Origin: Rebecca billardiae RCC1528
Lineage: Eukaryota; Haptophyta
DNA: 64,000 nucleotides
Direction of reading: 5' to 3'
Assembly (NCBI GenBank): GCA_965240325.2
Contig: OZ251222.1
Location: 1,302,001-1,366,000 of the forward strand
The notes under the pieces are model-generated. The model did not search any database, had not been told where the DNA came from, and saw nothing but the letters and a program-made list of their open reading frames with translations. Shown in pieces: positions 28,929-39,405 of the stretch (position 1 is the stretch's first letter; every line of letters begins with the position of its first letter). The translations under genes were made by a program, and so were the position numbers.

Positions 28929-31900
28929 ATGCGCGCATCCGCACCGCGGGCGCGCAGCGCTGGCACGGGGAAGCGCGCCAGCTCGCGCGGCCGGCGGCGG
29001 GCGACACCTCGCAGCCAGACGCCGCGCATCAGCTCGAGGATCTCGGCGCTTGCGCAGCCAGTCGAGCGGCGACGGCGAACGCTCTCGCATGACGGCGCCG
29101 CGGCGGATGCCGAGCCGCATACGCGCCGTGCGCCGCTGCCTGCGCCGCGGGCACCGGTGGAGGTGCAGCCGCCGCCGTCGCCGGCCCTCGCCGAGCTGCA
29201 CGCAAGCCTAACCGCGCGCTCAGGCCGCAGGCCGCCGTCCTCCGCGTGGGATGGCCCGCTGCCGACGGGCACGGGTTCTGCCGGCGACGGGCGCCCGCAG
29301 CCAAGCGGCGCCATGCACGTGCCGATGGCGAGCCGAGCGTCGAGCTCGGCGAGCGAGCTCCTCTCGCCACCCACTCGTGGCCCCACCGCATGGCTCGCCT
29401 CGCGTGGCCCGCTGCACGCCTCGCCGGTGACTTCGCCGGCGGTGGCATCGCCGGCTGCGCGCGGTGCGCGCCCGCGCGCCACGCCGCAGCCCTCGCCGCC
29501 GAGTGACGATGTGCCCAGCGGCAGCGCACCGCCCACGCCTGCGCACTGGCGCTTCGCCTGGGCCTCGCCGCCCGCTGCCCCGCCCACGCTCAGCGAGTAC
29601 GACCTCAAGATCGCCCGCAGCCTCTTCCTCGAGCGCGCCAGCGCGCTCGCGCCACCCGCGGGCGCGCGCGGCACCCCGGTTGCCGGCGCCGCGGCGCCCG
29701 CCCCGGCCGGCCGGTCGGAGGGCTGGGCGACAGCCGAGCGCACCGCCGTCGAGGGTGCGGATGCCGTCCGGCCGCACGCGCTTCCGGTCGACGAGCTCGA
29801 GCGGCTGCTGATCGAGCTCGCGCTGGGCGTGGGCGTGGGCGCGCTCGCCGCGCAGCGTGCGTGGCGCCACGCCGCTCGCTCGCTCCCAGGCGGCGCCACG
29901 TCCGGCGCCAGCGTGGCGCCGCGCAGTCCGACGGAGGCGGCGCTCAGCTTCGACGCCGGCCCGGCGCCTCGCGCGTACGAGGGCGCCGCGCCGCAGCCGG
30001 CCGACGCCGACGCCGACGCCGTCGGCAGCGCCGCAGCAGCGCCGGCGCGCGCGGCCGCCGGCGCTAGCGACGCAGACGTCTCCGAGACGGCGGGCGCGGA
30101 GGCGGCGGAGGAGGGCGGAGGTGCTGCCGCTGCGGGCGGCGAGGGCGGAGGCGGCGCCGACGGCAGGCAGGGCGGCGAGGCGGCGCGTGGCGACGGCGAG
30201 GACGAGGCCGCGCCGGCCCACGCGCCCCCAGCCGCCGCATCGCCGCGCGGCGCGGCGGCTCTGGACGGCCGCGGCCCGGCGACGGAGGCGGGCTTGCCGC
30301 GAACAGGCGCGGCGCCGGGCGGGCGGCGCGGCATGCAGATTGAGCTGCACGCGTTCGAGGAGTGGTACAGCCGGGCGGTGTGGCCGCTGCTCTGGGCGGC
30401 CATCGTGCGCGTGCCCTCGCCGCCCTCCAGCGCGCGCTCGGGCGCGACCACCTCGGGCGCCTCCGCGGCCTCCCGCGCGTCGACCGCGGCACCTGAGCCG
30501 CAGCAAAGTCCGGTGCCGCAAAGTCCGGAGCAGCAGCCAAGAATGAGTCCGGCCGAGCTGCTCGTGGGCGGCGTGGGTGAGGTGGCGGACTTTGCGCCGC
30601 TGGCCACGCCCGGCTCGGAGCGCGAGCGCGTGGACCGGATCGCGCGCGGCTTCTGCACCGGCGTGGACCACACACTGCTCGCGCTGAGCGACGTGCTCGA
30701 GCTGCTGCGCGCGCTGCACGGCGGGCGCGCGCAGCTGCAGGCGCGCGGCGCGGCCGGCACGCCGCTCGGCACGATGGCCGTGGCGGCGCGGCGGGAGCTC
30801 GGCCTTGACGCGGACCGTGACGGGCGCGTGCAGCGCGCGGCGTTCGTGCGCTGGTGGTGCGGCCGCGGCGTCTGGGCCGAGCGCGCCGCGCGCCACGCCG
30901 TGCGCGCGGGCGGCGCGCCCGCCTCGGCGTATGAGCAGGCGGTGGCGCAGCTGGCGCGCGCGGTTCAGGCTGTCCCAGACAGTGGCCATGACGAGCTCGC
31001 GGACGTCGAGCGCGCGCGCGCGCTCTTCGAGCGGCGCGCGCGCGCCGAGCGCGGGCGCTCGCCGCTCCGCGCGGCGCGCGCGCCGCGGCTGCACGAGCCG
31101 CGCGCGCGCGCCCCGCTCTCGTTGCCCATGTCTCAGCTGGAGCCTCTCGTCGCCGAGCTGGCCGCTGAGTGGGGGCTGACACCGGCCGAGCATCAGCGCG
31201 CCGCGGGCGAGGGCGCGGCGCAGCGCGCGGGCGGCGCGCTCCCGCCAGCCACGTGGGCGCGGCGGCGCGCGCTTTGGCTGAGCGCGCGCGCCGCGCTCGG
31301 CTCGGAGACCGAGCTCCGCTCCGAGGCCGCGCCCGAGGCCGCGCGCGTGCACGAGCTCGACTTCGCGCTGTGGTGCGCGCGCGCCGCGCGCCTTCGTTGC
31401 GCGCGCGAGCACGCCGCGCGGCCGCGGCGCGGCTTTGTATGCGTGCGGCGTGCGCGCCGGCGTGCGGGGCCTCGGGGCGGGCGCTCCGACGCATCGTCAC
31501 GCCTCGACGCGCGCCCCGCGCCCTCTCTGCACCGCGGCCGCGCGCTTGGCCCCTGCTCTGACGCCGCGCGCGCACCCTCTCTGCGCCCGCCTGGTCGCGC
31601 GCGCGTGGCCGAAAAACCACCAAAAAAACCGCCCTGCGGCGCGCAGGGTTGTGCGCCATGCGCTGCCGGAGGCAAGGCGGCATCGGTTCCTCGTGCGGCG
31701 GTACGGCCCACCGCCCGCGCTGCCCGCCGCGGGGCCCGACGCGACGCCACCGCCGACCGACGCCGCTTCTCTCACCGCGCACTCGCTCTGGCTGGCCGGG
31801 CCAGCGGACGCGCTTGAAATCGAGCGCGCGCTGGCGACGCGCGCGTTCGCCGAGTTCAGCGAGCGCGCGCCGCACAACAGCGCACGGCATGGCGCGGACG

Positions 31901-32262
31901 GCGTGGACGAGGGCGAGGGCGAGGGCGGGATCGACCGGCACGGCTGGCGCGCGCGGGCGCCCTGGCTCGCGCCGCATGCATGCGAGGCGGTCGCGCGCGT
32001 GCTGCTCTCGGGGCGCGTGCCTCGCGACGTCATGCTGCGCGCGTGCGCCGGCGCGCGCCCCGCCCTGGTCGAGCGCGCGGGCAAGCAGGGGCGGGTGCGC
32101 GTGCGCCGCTTCTGCGAGTACTACACCGAGCACGTGCTTCCCCGCGCGCTGGACCCGACCGCGTCGCCATCGCCCAAGCTCACGCGCGCGTCGTCATCGC
32201 TCTCGCAAGTGCCGAGCGAGGTCGCGCACGCCTCGTGGTTCGATCGTGCCGCCGGCCTGTGA
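28929..32262 (+). CDS. Large EF-hand-like modular protein, function unknown
   Basis: Likely exons 28929-31372 and 31647-32262 (intron CTGTG/GTGCGCGCG to CGCGCAG/GTTG, joining in frame at a Trp codon; acceptor 31676 is an alternative), about 1019 residues. The N-terminal ~220 residues are basic and disordered. Four diverged modules follow, each with an ARxLFxERA-type helix, an LPxxxLExLxxEL helix and a closing FxxWY-type helix: IARSLFLERASA / LPVDELERLLIELAL / HAFEEWYSR; a central one ending ELGLDADRDGRVQRAAFVRW, the best EF-hand loop (position 12 is Ala, not Glu); RALFERRARAERG / LPMSQLEPLVAEL / ELDFALW; and ALATRAFAEF / LAPHACEAVARVLLS / RVRRFCEYY. Ala/Gly-rich inserts separate them. I infer an eroded calmodulin-like repeat protein, probably mostly not calcium-binding. 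The ATG at 28929 has the context ggccgccATGc. Confidence 0.55.
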
Positions 32263-32560
32263 GCTGCGACGACGATGTCTCGTTGGGGAATGGGCCGCTC
32301 GGGCTGGAGCCGCAGCCCCCGCGGCAGCCTATCGTGAGCCCATTTGCCGCCTACGACAAGTGGTACGCCGCCATCGTGCCGGCACGGTACCCAGTGAGAC
32401 CCTGCGGCTTAGGAAGTCCGGGCTGGGGAGCCAGCGCCCACTGGCCACTGCCCAAGTGGCGTCGGGGTCCGGGGCGTCCTGCGCCCGCCGCACCGGTCCG
32501 GGTGGCCGGACGTCCGACGCCGAAGATTCGGGAGCCCGTCGTCGCGCGTCCTTCATCAGC

Positions 32561-33199
32561 ATGCTCTTGGTCATTGCCACCGCCGCGCTTGCCTACGTGC
32601 ACACGCCGGCCCTGGGGGTGTCGCGGGTGGTTGCCCGCGGCGCGGATGTGGATCGTGCTTGCGTCTCGATGGGCCGGCGTGGCCAGCCGCCGGCCTTCAT
32701 GGACCCGAAGCGGCAAGGCGGTGCGGCGGCGGGCGGCGCGCCACCATTGCCCGACGACGGGCTGCCGGTTTTCTACCTCTTCGTGCGCTCGCCCGACATT
32801 GGGCTGTGGTACCCAGTCTCCGCATTTAAGGGCGACAAGCCGACCCGCGCACTCGTCGACTCGTACATCAACAACGGCCTCGGCTCGGAGATGGCGAAGT
32901 CGCAGCTCATCGGCGGCATTGCCAAGTCGCTCTTCAACCCAACCACAATGAAGGGCATGACGGAGGCGGCGCTGAAGCAGTACAAGCCGCTGAAGAGTGC
33001 GAAGGATCGCCTTGAGTGGGGCTTCAAGATCGGGGACAAGGCCCTTGACGAGAAGGTCAAGGCCGGCGAGATGGAGGAGCCCAAGATCATGGTGATCACG
33101 GAGGACATGGCAGACGACAACGTGTCGAAGGTCCAGAATGCCGTCTCCGGCACGATCGACAGCGTGCGCAAGATGTTCGGTGGAGGTGACGACAAGTAA
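32561..33199 (+). CDS. HHL1-like plastid protein
   Basis: Predicted 212-residue protein. The first ~20 residues (MLLVIATAALAYVHTPALGV) are hydrophobic and could be the signal part of a bipartite plastid-targeting leader; an Arg/Ala transit-like stretch follows. The conserved domain runs from about residue 65: DGLPVFYLFVRSPDIGLWYP, then a region aligning to the IAxxI and AxKQYxxLKSAKxxLEWGFK segments of the plant HHL1 (HYPERSENSITIVE TO HIGH LIGHT 1) family, ending SGTIDSVRKMFGGGDD. Plant HHL1 is a thylakoid protein that protects or repairs photosystem II with LQY1. Plants have a transmembrane segment C-terminally that I do not clearly see here. The upstream frame is open but lacks conserved sequence; the ATG at 32561 follows the previous gene's stop by 298 bp. 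Confidence 0.72.
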   Translation: MLLVIATAALAYVHTPALGVSRVVARGADVDRACVSMGRRGQPPAFMDPKRQGGAAAGGAPPLPDDGLPVFYLFVRSPDIGLWYPVSAFKGDKPTRALVDSYINNGLGSEMAKSQLIGGIAKSLFNPTTMKGMTEAALKQYKPLKSAKDRLEWGFKIGDKALDEKVKAGEMEEPKIMVITEDMADDNVSKVQNAVSGTIDSVRKMFGGGDDK

Positions 33200-34634
33200 G
33201 CTGCCCACTAGCGCGCCGAGAATGACGACCCGCCGTCGCATTATTGGCATGGAAAGGCCCACGCTGGTCTGTGAGGCGTTAGGGCCCCCGCGGGACTGAC
33301 GGTTGGGCTCGGGTCTCGCGGCGCCGGAGCACTCTGCACTCGGTACTGTGAGTGGCCCGACTTAGTACATGGAGCTACACACAGTGACAATCGAGTAACA
33401 GTCCGAGAGTGCCGGAGCGCGGACCGCGCCCGGCCAGTCTGCGGCGGTCAGCTCGGTCCGGTCGGCGGCCCGCCCGCAGGTCCGAGGTCCGTGACGGAGT
33501 GAGGAGTCTCCGCGGGAGTGGCACCGTTGGCGTTAGTCAATTACCCGAATACGGGCGCTGAATATTCGCGGCGGCTATATCGCCGGCCTTCATCAATCGG
33601 ACGACTCAGCGCCATCATTCGTCGTGACTACATTCGAATAGTGACCGGACCGTACTCGGTCCTGGCCGCAGGCCGGCCACTGATCGTCGAGGCTTCTGCA
33701 AGCACGGATAGTCCCCCCCCCCGGCCCCCGCCCCGCCCGCTTCCCCCGGATTTCGCTCACGCTCCGAGCCTTTTTATTCGGGCCGCCGGGGCTGCAGGGC
33801 GCACGGTAACTAGTGCGCCATTATATATGAAGTTACATAAATATATATATAGGGGGAGCTATACATCGCCCGCGCGCGCATGGCGGCACGTGGCAGCGCC
33901 CGCCGGCCGCCCGTCGCCGCCCGCGGGGCGGCTTTGCGGCTTTGCGCGTCACGTGAGCGGTGAGACCGGACTCAGAGTACTTCGAGCCGACGCAGCTGAG
34001 TCGGGGGGGCCCTGGCGGGCGACCGCGGGGGGGACTCCGAGTCCGAGACTCGGTGAGGCGGAGCGCTGATCCGGGCCAGGGGGCTGGGGAGGCGGGGACC
34101 GCCGGGGTGTTCATCACTATCAGCCGCATGGCACTGGCTAATTCGCTCAAGAGTATCACACTATCAGCCTCAGGGCCCTCAGGCCCGCAATTATCATGAG
34201 TATATCATCAGCAGTCGATTACTAGTCGGAGTTGACGACCGTACTGTAAGTAACCGTGTCTGCCAGAACTGTTTGGCCGGAACCGCGTCACTCTACCGCC
34301 AGTACCGGTCCGTCTAGTCCGCCGCGAGCGTCCGTTAACTCTCGGCAGTACCCATGTGGATTGTATAAGCCTAGTCGTCAGACGATCGACACTACGTCAC
34401 TAGTAAGTAGTAGACAGACACTATAAGCACTCACGCGGGTTATCCGAGCCCTGTCCGCTGGCTCGGATGGCTCCCATGTGGATTGCCCAGGGCTGATGCG
34501 AACGCCAAATGCGGCAGCTCAGGATGCCTCGACCGATGGGACTTCGGGGCACCAGCCGCGCAGCCGGCTCGTGGTTGACACCGTGTCAGAGCGTGTACCG
34601 GGTCACTGCGCGCCGACTGCCGTCGAGTCCTAGT
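33200..34634. other. Intergenic, no gene seen
   Basis: Holds a C-rich tract (about 33713-33757), a (ta)n run at 33838-33851, and otherwise stop-dense sequence. It separates the 3' ends of the HHL1-like and thioredoxin genes, which converge here. Confidence 0.55.
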
Positions 34635-35111
34635 CTATTGCGCATCCGCCATTCGCCTGATGATTTCTTCCATGTCGGCCTCAACGAACCGCGAGTACCG
34701 CTGCACTTCTCGTCCATCTATGTACAGTACAAGCGTGGGGAAGCTGATGATCCTGTGCGATGAGACAAGGTCGACGTTGGTATTGCCGTCGACTTGCACG
34801 AAGAGAGCGTGCGGCATCTTTGGCGCGATGCGATGTAGGAACTCGTCGACCCCCCGGCAGGGCATGCACCAGGACGCGCTGAAGTCGAGGACAACGAGAG
34901 TGGTCGGTGGCACTCCCTTCAGCAGCGCATCTAGGTTCGCCTTGCCGGTGACACTCACGATCTTTCCGCCCTGGCGGAGCTTCGCAGGCGATGACTGGCG
35001 CGGAGGCAAGCTGTCGGCAGGCGTGGTAGGTCGCACACCTGGCGAGCCGATGGCGGTGCGCGCCGTCGTCTCCGAACGATCATGCTGCGGCTGAGACGAC
35101 GCCTGGCCCAT
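34635..35111 (-). CDS. Thioredoxin-like protein with WCMPC active site
   Basis: Predicted 158-residue protein. A disordered N-terminal ~45 residues precede a full thioredoxin fold: LVVLDFSASWCMPCRGVDEF holds the redox-active WCMPC (family consensus WCGPC), followed by FVQVDGNTNVDLVSSHRI, the cis-proline turn SFPTLVLYIDGREVQRYSRF and the last helix. It would reduce or isomerise protein disulfides. The start at 35109-35111 reads MGQASSQ, fitting the N-myristoylation pattern MGxxxS; this suggests membrane attachment, as in plant Trx h2/h9 types. An ATG 27 bp upstream (35138) would hide that glycine, so the site is conditional on the start. Confidence 0.85.
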   Translation of the reverse strand: MGQASSQPQHDRSETTARTAIGSPGVRPTTPADSLPPRQSSPAKLRQGGKIVSVTGKANLDALLKGVPPTTLVVLDFSASWCMPCRGVDEFLHRIAPKMPHALFVQVDGNTNVDLVSSHRIISFPTLVLYIDGREVQRYSRFVEADMEEIIRRMADAQ

Positions 35112-36444
35112 GCCCGAAGGGCACAGGCCCACGCACACGAGGCCCTGAGACGCGACGACCGCCGTGTGCCCGCTCGCCGCTTCGCGAGTTTCGTGCGTCT
35201 CTGATGCGATCTGGATCCGTACTTACGCCGACAACCCTAAATATGACTGTATGGCCGCCGGCGGCCAATCGGAATCGCGGGCGGATGAGCCATCATCAAA
35301 TAAACGTGGGGATAAGCCCATTTCACGTAACCAACCTCCAATAGCTGGCGGGAGTCTGAACTACAAACAATTCTGTCCGAGCCGAGAGGAGTTTGGGGGG
35401 AGGGCCGGGGCGGTGAGCCGCGTTGCCAGCCGCTCGGTGGCGCCGCCGCCGAGGTCGTCTCCGCGTCACACATCGACGTGCGTCGGTGTGATGTGTCTCA
35501 TCGGGCGTGTGTGAGTACTTGCAGGGGCCCTGCATTCCTTGAAGGCTCGGTATCGCACCCCTCCGAGTGTGCACGCTCGTCAACGCCGTGCCGTGCGACT
35601 GCTGCGCGTGTGGGCTTACACGCCGGCAATGTAGGCGAGACGAGCGGGGCTGAGCGCCAAGAGATGGGCGCTTCCACGCGGGAGTAGTCTGGTGCGAGGC
35701 CCCCGATCCCTCGCGCATCGGCTCGAAGCGCGCCTGAAGCACTGGGCACTCTCCTGCACAGTCTTGTCTCCCCCATCCCAAGCTGAGCTAAAACACCTCA
35801 GAACGACGTGTTTCTGCGATTTGGACGATGGTGTGGCCATCGCGTTGGCAGCGGACAGACTCGCTACTTCAGCTCCAGGCGCGCTTCGAGCCGATGCGCG
35901 AGGGATCGGGGGCCTCGCACCAGACTACTCCCGCGTGGAGGCGCCCATCTCTTGGCGCTCAGCCCCGCTCGTCTCGCCTACATTGCCGGCGTGTAAGCCC
36001 ACACGCGCAGCAGTCGCACGGCACGGCGTTGACGAGCGTGCACACTCGGAGGGGTGCGATGCCGAGCCTTCAAGGAATGCAGGGCCCCTGCAAGTACTCA
36101 CACACGCCCGATGAGACACATCACGCCGACGCACGTCGATGTGTGACGCGGAGACGACCTCGGCGGCGGCGCCACCGAGCGGCTGGCAACGCGGCTCACC
36201 GCCCCGGCCCTCCCCCCAAACTCCTCTCGGCTCGGACAGAATTGTTTGTAGTTCAGACTCCCGCCAGCTATTGGAGGTTGGTTACGTGAAATGGGCTTAT
36301 GAGGCACCTTTCGAGACCGATCTGCCCGGGAGAAATCGGTTCGACGGCGCACCGCGGCACGCACGCCAAGGGTGGTCCGCACGCGCACTTCTGCCGCTGC
36401 GCACTCCCGGCTTCAAGCAACCGCTGTCGCTGCCCACGGTGGCC
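35112..36444. other. Divergent intergenic region filled by a foldback element
   Basis: Between the thioredoxin and aminotransferase start codons; almost 1 kb of it is the foldback listed next, leaving about 200 bp at the thioredoxin side and 144 bp at the aminotransferase side for promoters. Confidence 0.6.
35312..36300. mobile_element. Foldback element, 425-bp near-perfect inverted arms
   Basis: The left arm 35312-35736 and right arm 35876-36300 are the same length and near-identical when one is reverse-complemented; I saw only isolated substitutions (for example gcttccacg versus gcctccacg, and ggtatcgca versus ggcatcgca). The spacer is 139 bp (35737-35875). Arms begin ataagcccatttcacgtaac. 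No protein-coding potential of note and no clear target duplication. It could extrude a large hairpin; its sequence is unrelated to the 19-kb and 52-kb foldbacks. Confidence 0.9.
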
Positions 36445-38586
36445 ATGATTCATCTCTTCGGCATGGGCGGCGCTCCGTGCTCGACCCCGGTGGACGACGA
36501 GAACGGGGCGGGTCGTGGCGGGTCTGGACGGAAGCCGCCGCCCCCCGAGGCCATCCCGCCGAAGCTCATGATCGGGATGGTGCGCGGCGCCATCATTGGG
36601 AACGATTCCACGCTCCAGACGCCCTTCGGAACCAAGCTGATGACGTACGCTGACTACACGGCGTCTGGCCGCCAATTGCAGATGATCGAGGATTTCATGA
36701 CGTACGACGTCGCGCCCACGTACGCGAACACGCACACCGAGCTCTCGGCCACGGGGCGTCAGACAAACCACCTGCGGGAGGAGGCGCGCGCCGTGGTCGA
36801 AACTTTCACGCACGCGGACCCGGCCGTGTACGCGACGCTGTTCGTGGGCACCGGCATGACGGGCTGCGTGCACAAGCTGATCGACTGCCTCGGCATCAAG
36901 CTGCCCGCGCAGCTCGAGGCCAACTTCAACCTGCTGCGGCACATCCCCAAGGACGCGCGGCCTGTCGTGTTTCACGGTCCGTTCGAGCACCACTCGAATA
37001 TCCTGAGCTGGCGGGAGACGATCGCCGACGTGGTCGAGATCCCGGAGGTGGTGGAGACGGGGCGCGTGGACGTGGCGTTCCTGAAGCGAGAGCTCGCCAA
37101 GTACAAGGCACGCCCGCTCAAGATCGTCACCGTCTCGGCCGGCTCCAACGTCTCGGGCATCGTCTCGCCGATCGGCGAGATTGCGCGCGTAGCCAGGGCC
37201 GGCGGCGCGCTCTGCTTCGCCGACTACGCCGGCGCCGGCCCATACGTCAGCGTGGACGTGCACCCCGAGCCGGGCGTGAGCCTCGACGCCATCTTCCTCT
37301 CGCCGCACAAGCTCGTCGGCGGGCCCGGCTCGGCGGGCGTGCTGATCGTCAAGCGCTCGGTGCTGACCAACTCGGTGCCGTCGCAGCCGGGCGGCGGGAC
37401 GGTCGCGTACGTGAGCTCGACGTCGCACGACTACGCGGACGCGATCGAGGCGCGCGAGGACGGCGGCACGCCGGCGGTGCTGCAGGCGATCCGTTGCGGC
37501 GTCGCCTTCCAGGTGCGCAAGCTCGTCACCGTCGAGCTCACCAGCGAGATCAACCTCAAGTACTGCATGAAGGCGATAGAGCGGTGGTCGAAGCACCCCA
37601 ACATCTTCCTGATGGGCTCCGACCGCTCCGAGTACCGGTCCAAGAGGCGGCTGCCGATCATCTCGTTCAACTTCCTGATGCCGGAGGAAGGCGCGGCGCC
37701 GCCGTCGGGCGCGCCCCCCTCGTGGCGCGCCAGGCGCAAGATGCTCCACCCGCACTTCGTCTGCGCGCTGCTCAACGACCTGTACGGCGTCCAGTCGCGC
37801 TCGGGCTGCTCGTGCGCCGGTCCGTACGGCGTGCGGCTCTGGGGCATCGGCGACGCGGAGCAGGAGCGGCTGCGCTCGATCGTGCTCAAGCACGGGCTGG
37901 ACGCGGCCAAGCCCGGCTGGTGCCGGGTCAACCTGTGCTGGACGCACAGCCCGGAGGAGGTCGACTTCATCATCGAGGCGGTCGAGCAGGCGGCGACGCA
38001 CGGCTGGAAGCTGCTGCCGCAGTACGCGACCGACTGGCGCTCTGGCGCGTACCAGCACCGCACGTGGAACCCGAACGACGAGCTCAAGTGGATCTGCGTC
38101 GTGTGCGCGGGGCTGAAGCACGGGCAGCCGCCAGGACCCGGCGGCGACGCGCAGCGGCCCGAGCGCTCCAAGCACCTCGCCGACGCGGCCGAGCTCTACG
38201 AGCGCGGGCGCGAGCTCGCCGAGCCGCTGCGCGCCGAGATTGCCGCGCCCGGCGGCGACTTCATCGAGGCCGACGCGGGCGCGCTCGCGCCTGGGGTGGA
38301 CGAGCAGGCGGCCGAGTGGATGTACAGCCACTACGCCTTCCCGAGCGACGCGGTCGGGCGCCTCTTCGGCGGCAAGCCGCTCCCGCTCGGGGCCAAGGGC
38401 GCGCTCTTTGGCAACGCGCCCGAGTCGCAGTCGCGGCTGCTCCGTACCGACACCAAGACGCGCATGGTGGCCGAGTCGGCCAGTCATGCGTCCACCATCA
38501 TGAGCCGCACGGACAAGTCGGTCTTCACGACGATCGCCAAGCGCGCGGCCGACGCGCGGGTCGCCACGCTCGTGCGCTCGAGCTGA
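36445..38586 (+). CDS. Class V PLP-dependent aminotransferase (cysteine desulfurase-like)
   Basis: Predicted 713-residue protein. The aminotransferase class V fold begins near residue 45 (IGNDSTLQTPFGTKLMTYAD, YTASGRQLQMIEDFM). The PLP-binding lysine is K289 in LSPHKLVGGPGSAG; the cofactor-contacting FADYAGAGPYVSVDV precedes it. A Cys-rich active-site-like loop, SRSGCSCAGPYG, lies where SufS/NifS enzymes carry the catalytic cysteine, so sulfur or selenium chemistry is plausible, but isopenicillin-epimerase-like members share the fold. The ~200 residues after the domain (from HGWKLLPQYATDW) include a metal-free-looking extension ending in a Ser/Arg tail and are longer than typical bacterial members (about 400-450 residues). 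I chose ATG 36445; the frame is open upstream into the foldback arm, which I regard as accidental. Confidence 0.8.
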   Translation: MIHLFGMGGAPCSTPVDDENGAGRGGSGRKPPPPEAIPPKLMIGMVRGAIIGNDSTLQTPFGTKLMTYADYTASGRQLQMIEDFMTYDVAPTYANTHTELSATGRQTNHLREEARAVVETFTHADPAVYATLFVGTGMTGCVHKLIDCLGIKLPAQLEANFNLLRHIPKDARPVVFHGPFEHHSNILSWRETIADVVEIPEVVETGRVDVAFLKRELAKYKARPLKIVTVSAGSNVSGIVSPIGEIARVARAGGALCFADYAGAGPYVSVDVHPEPGVSLDAIFLSPHKLVGGPGSAGVLIVKRSVLTNSVPSQPGGGTVAYVSSTSHDYADAIEAREDGGTPAVLQAIRCGVAFQVRKLVTVELTSEINLKYCMKAIERWSKHPNIFLMGSDRSEYRSKRRLPIISFNFLMPEEGAAPPSGAPPSWRARRKMLHPHFVCALLNDLYGVQSRSGCSCAGPYGVRLWGIGDAEQERLRSIVLKHGLDAAKPGWCRVNLCWTHSPEEVDFIIEAVEQAATHGWKLLPQYATDWRSGAYQHRTWNPNDELKWICVVCAGLKHGQPPGPGGDAQRPERSKHLADAAELYERGRELAEPLRAEIAAPGGDFIEADAGALAPGVDEQAAEWMYSHYAFPSDAVGRLFGGKPLPLGAKGALFGNAPESQSRLLRTDTKTRMVAESASHASTIMSRTDKSVFTTIAKRAADARVATLVRSS

Positions 38587-39113
38587 GGCAGGTGCCCAAG
38601 CAGTGCCAGCGTGCGCAGTCAGGGACGCTGCCGACGCCGCCACGCGGCTGAGTGAGCCGCTGAGTCGACCGTCTTGTACAGTATCAGTAGTCAGTGACAA
38701 TGGCCTCGCCGGCGCGGCCGCCTGGCGGGGCCGGCGGGGCGGGCGGGCCGGGCCCGGACGACTCGCCGGCCCAGTCTCACTCGTCCTAAGTCACTTCGGA
38801 GTTCGGGCCGACCCGAGACCGAGTGGCCAGTGCGCCGCCAGTGAGGATCCAGCACTAGTGAACGGGAATGAATCCAGTCCCGGATCCACGACCACTCGCT
38901 CCGACTACTTACTATATGAGGCACTGAGCATGCTGATGCGGCACTAGGTGTCTCGCCGTCAGTGGTCTGAGGTTGGGTGGGGGTGGTGGTTGGTCGGGGG
39001 GCTGGCCAGGGTAGGGCTCGAGACAGGGCCGTTGCCCGTTCGCCTTCGGCCACCAGTCTGATCACCCGGACGGCCCGATTAGAAAGGGGAATTTATTATA
39101 TATATATAGTCTG
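38587..39113. other. Intergenic, no gene seen
   Basis: GC-rich with a G-rich run at about 38970-39020 (ggttgggtgggggtggtggt), a (ta)n run just before the LTR element, and a 23-bp word shared with 60036-60058. Confidence 0.55.
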
Positions 39114-39118
39114 ACCGG

Positions 39119-39405
39119 TGTTAGACTGAAGAAGAAGCGTGGGTGCTCCCTACCGCGCGTGTGGGCGATAGGTCCACCGGAAGCGACCAGGCGGGCTAAG
39201 GACCGGCCCCGAAGGGGCAGGCGGACGGGGTCACATCATCGGATGATGGGTCAGGCAGCCCCAAACTCCCAGGGAGCAGTTTGGGGCTCCGGACTGGCCG
39301 AGATAGTGCCGGATCGTGCCTCCGCCGGTACGTGCGGGTAGATGCGGAAACTTACCCGCGACTCCTGTGGAACGGTGTCTTCGAGGACTGGTGCCCAGTC
39401 TGACA
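39119..39405 (-). repeat. 3' LTR (287 bp)
   Basis: Left-hand LTR; 286 of 287 bases identical to the other by my reading. Confidence 0.95.

Noticed and set aside
35828-36289. N-terminal extension of the aminotransferase into the foldback arm
   Set aside because: The extension is sequence of the mobile arm, also present inverted; the conserved protein begins after 36445.
36268-38700. 810-residue minus-strand open frame opposite the aminotransferase
   Set aside because: Shadow of the plus-strand gene; no family signature and Arg/His-biased composition.
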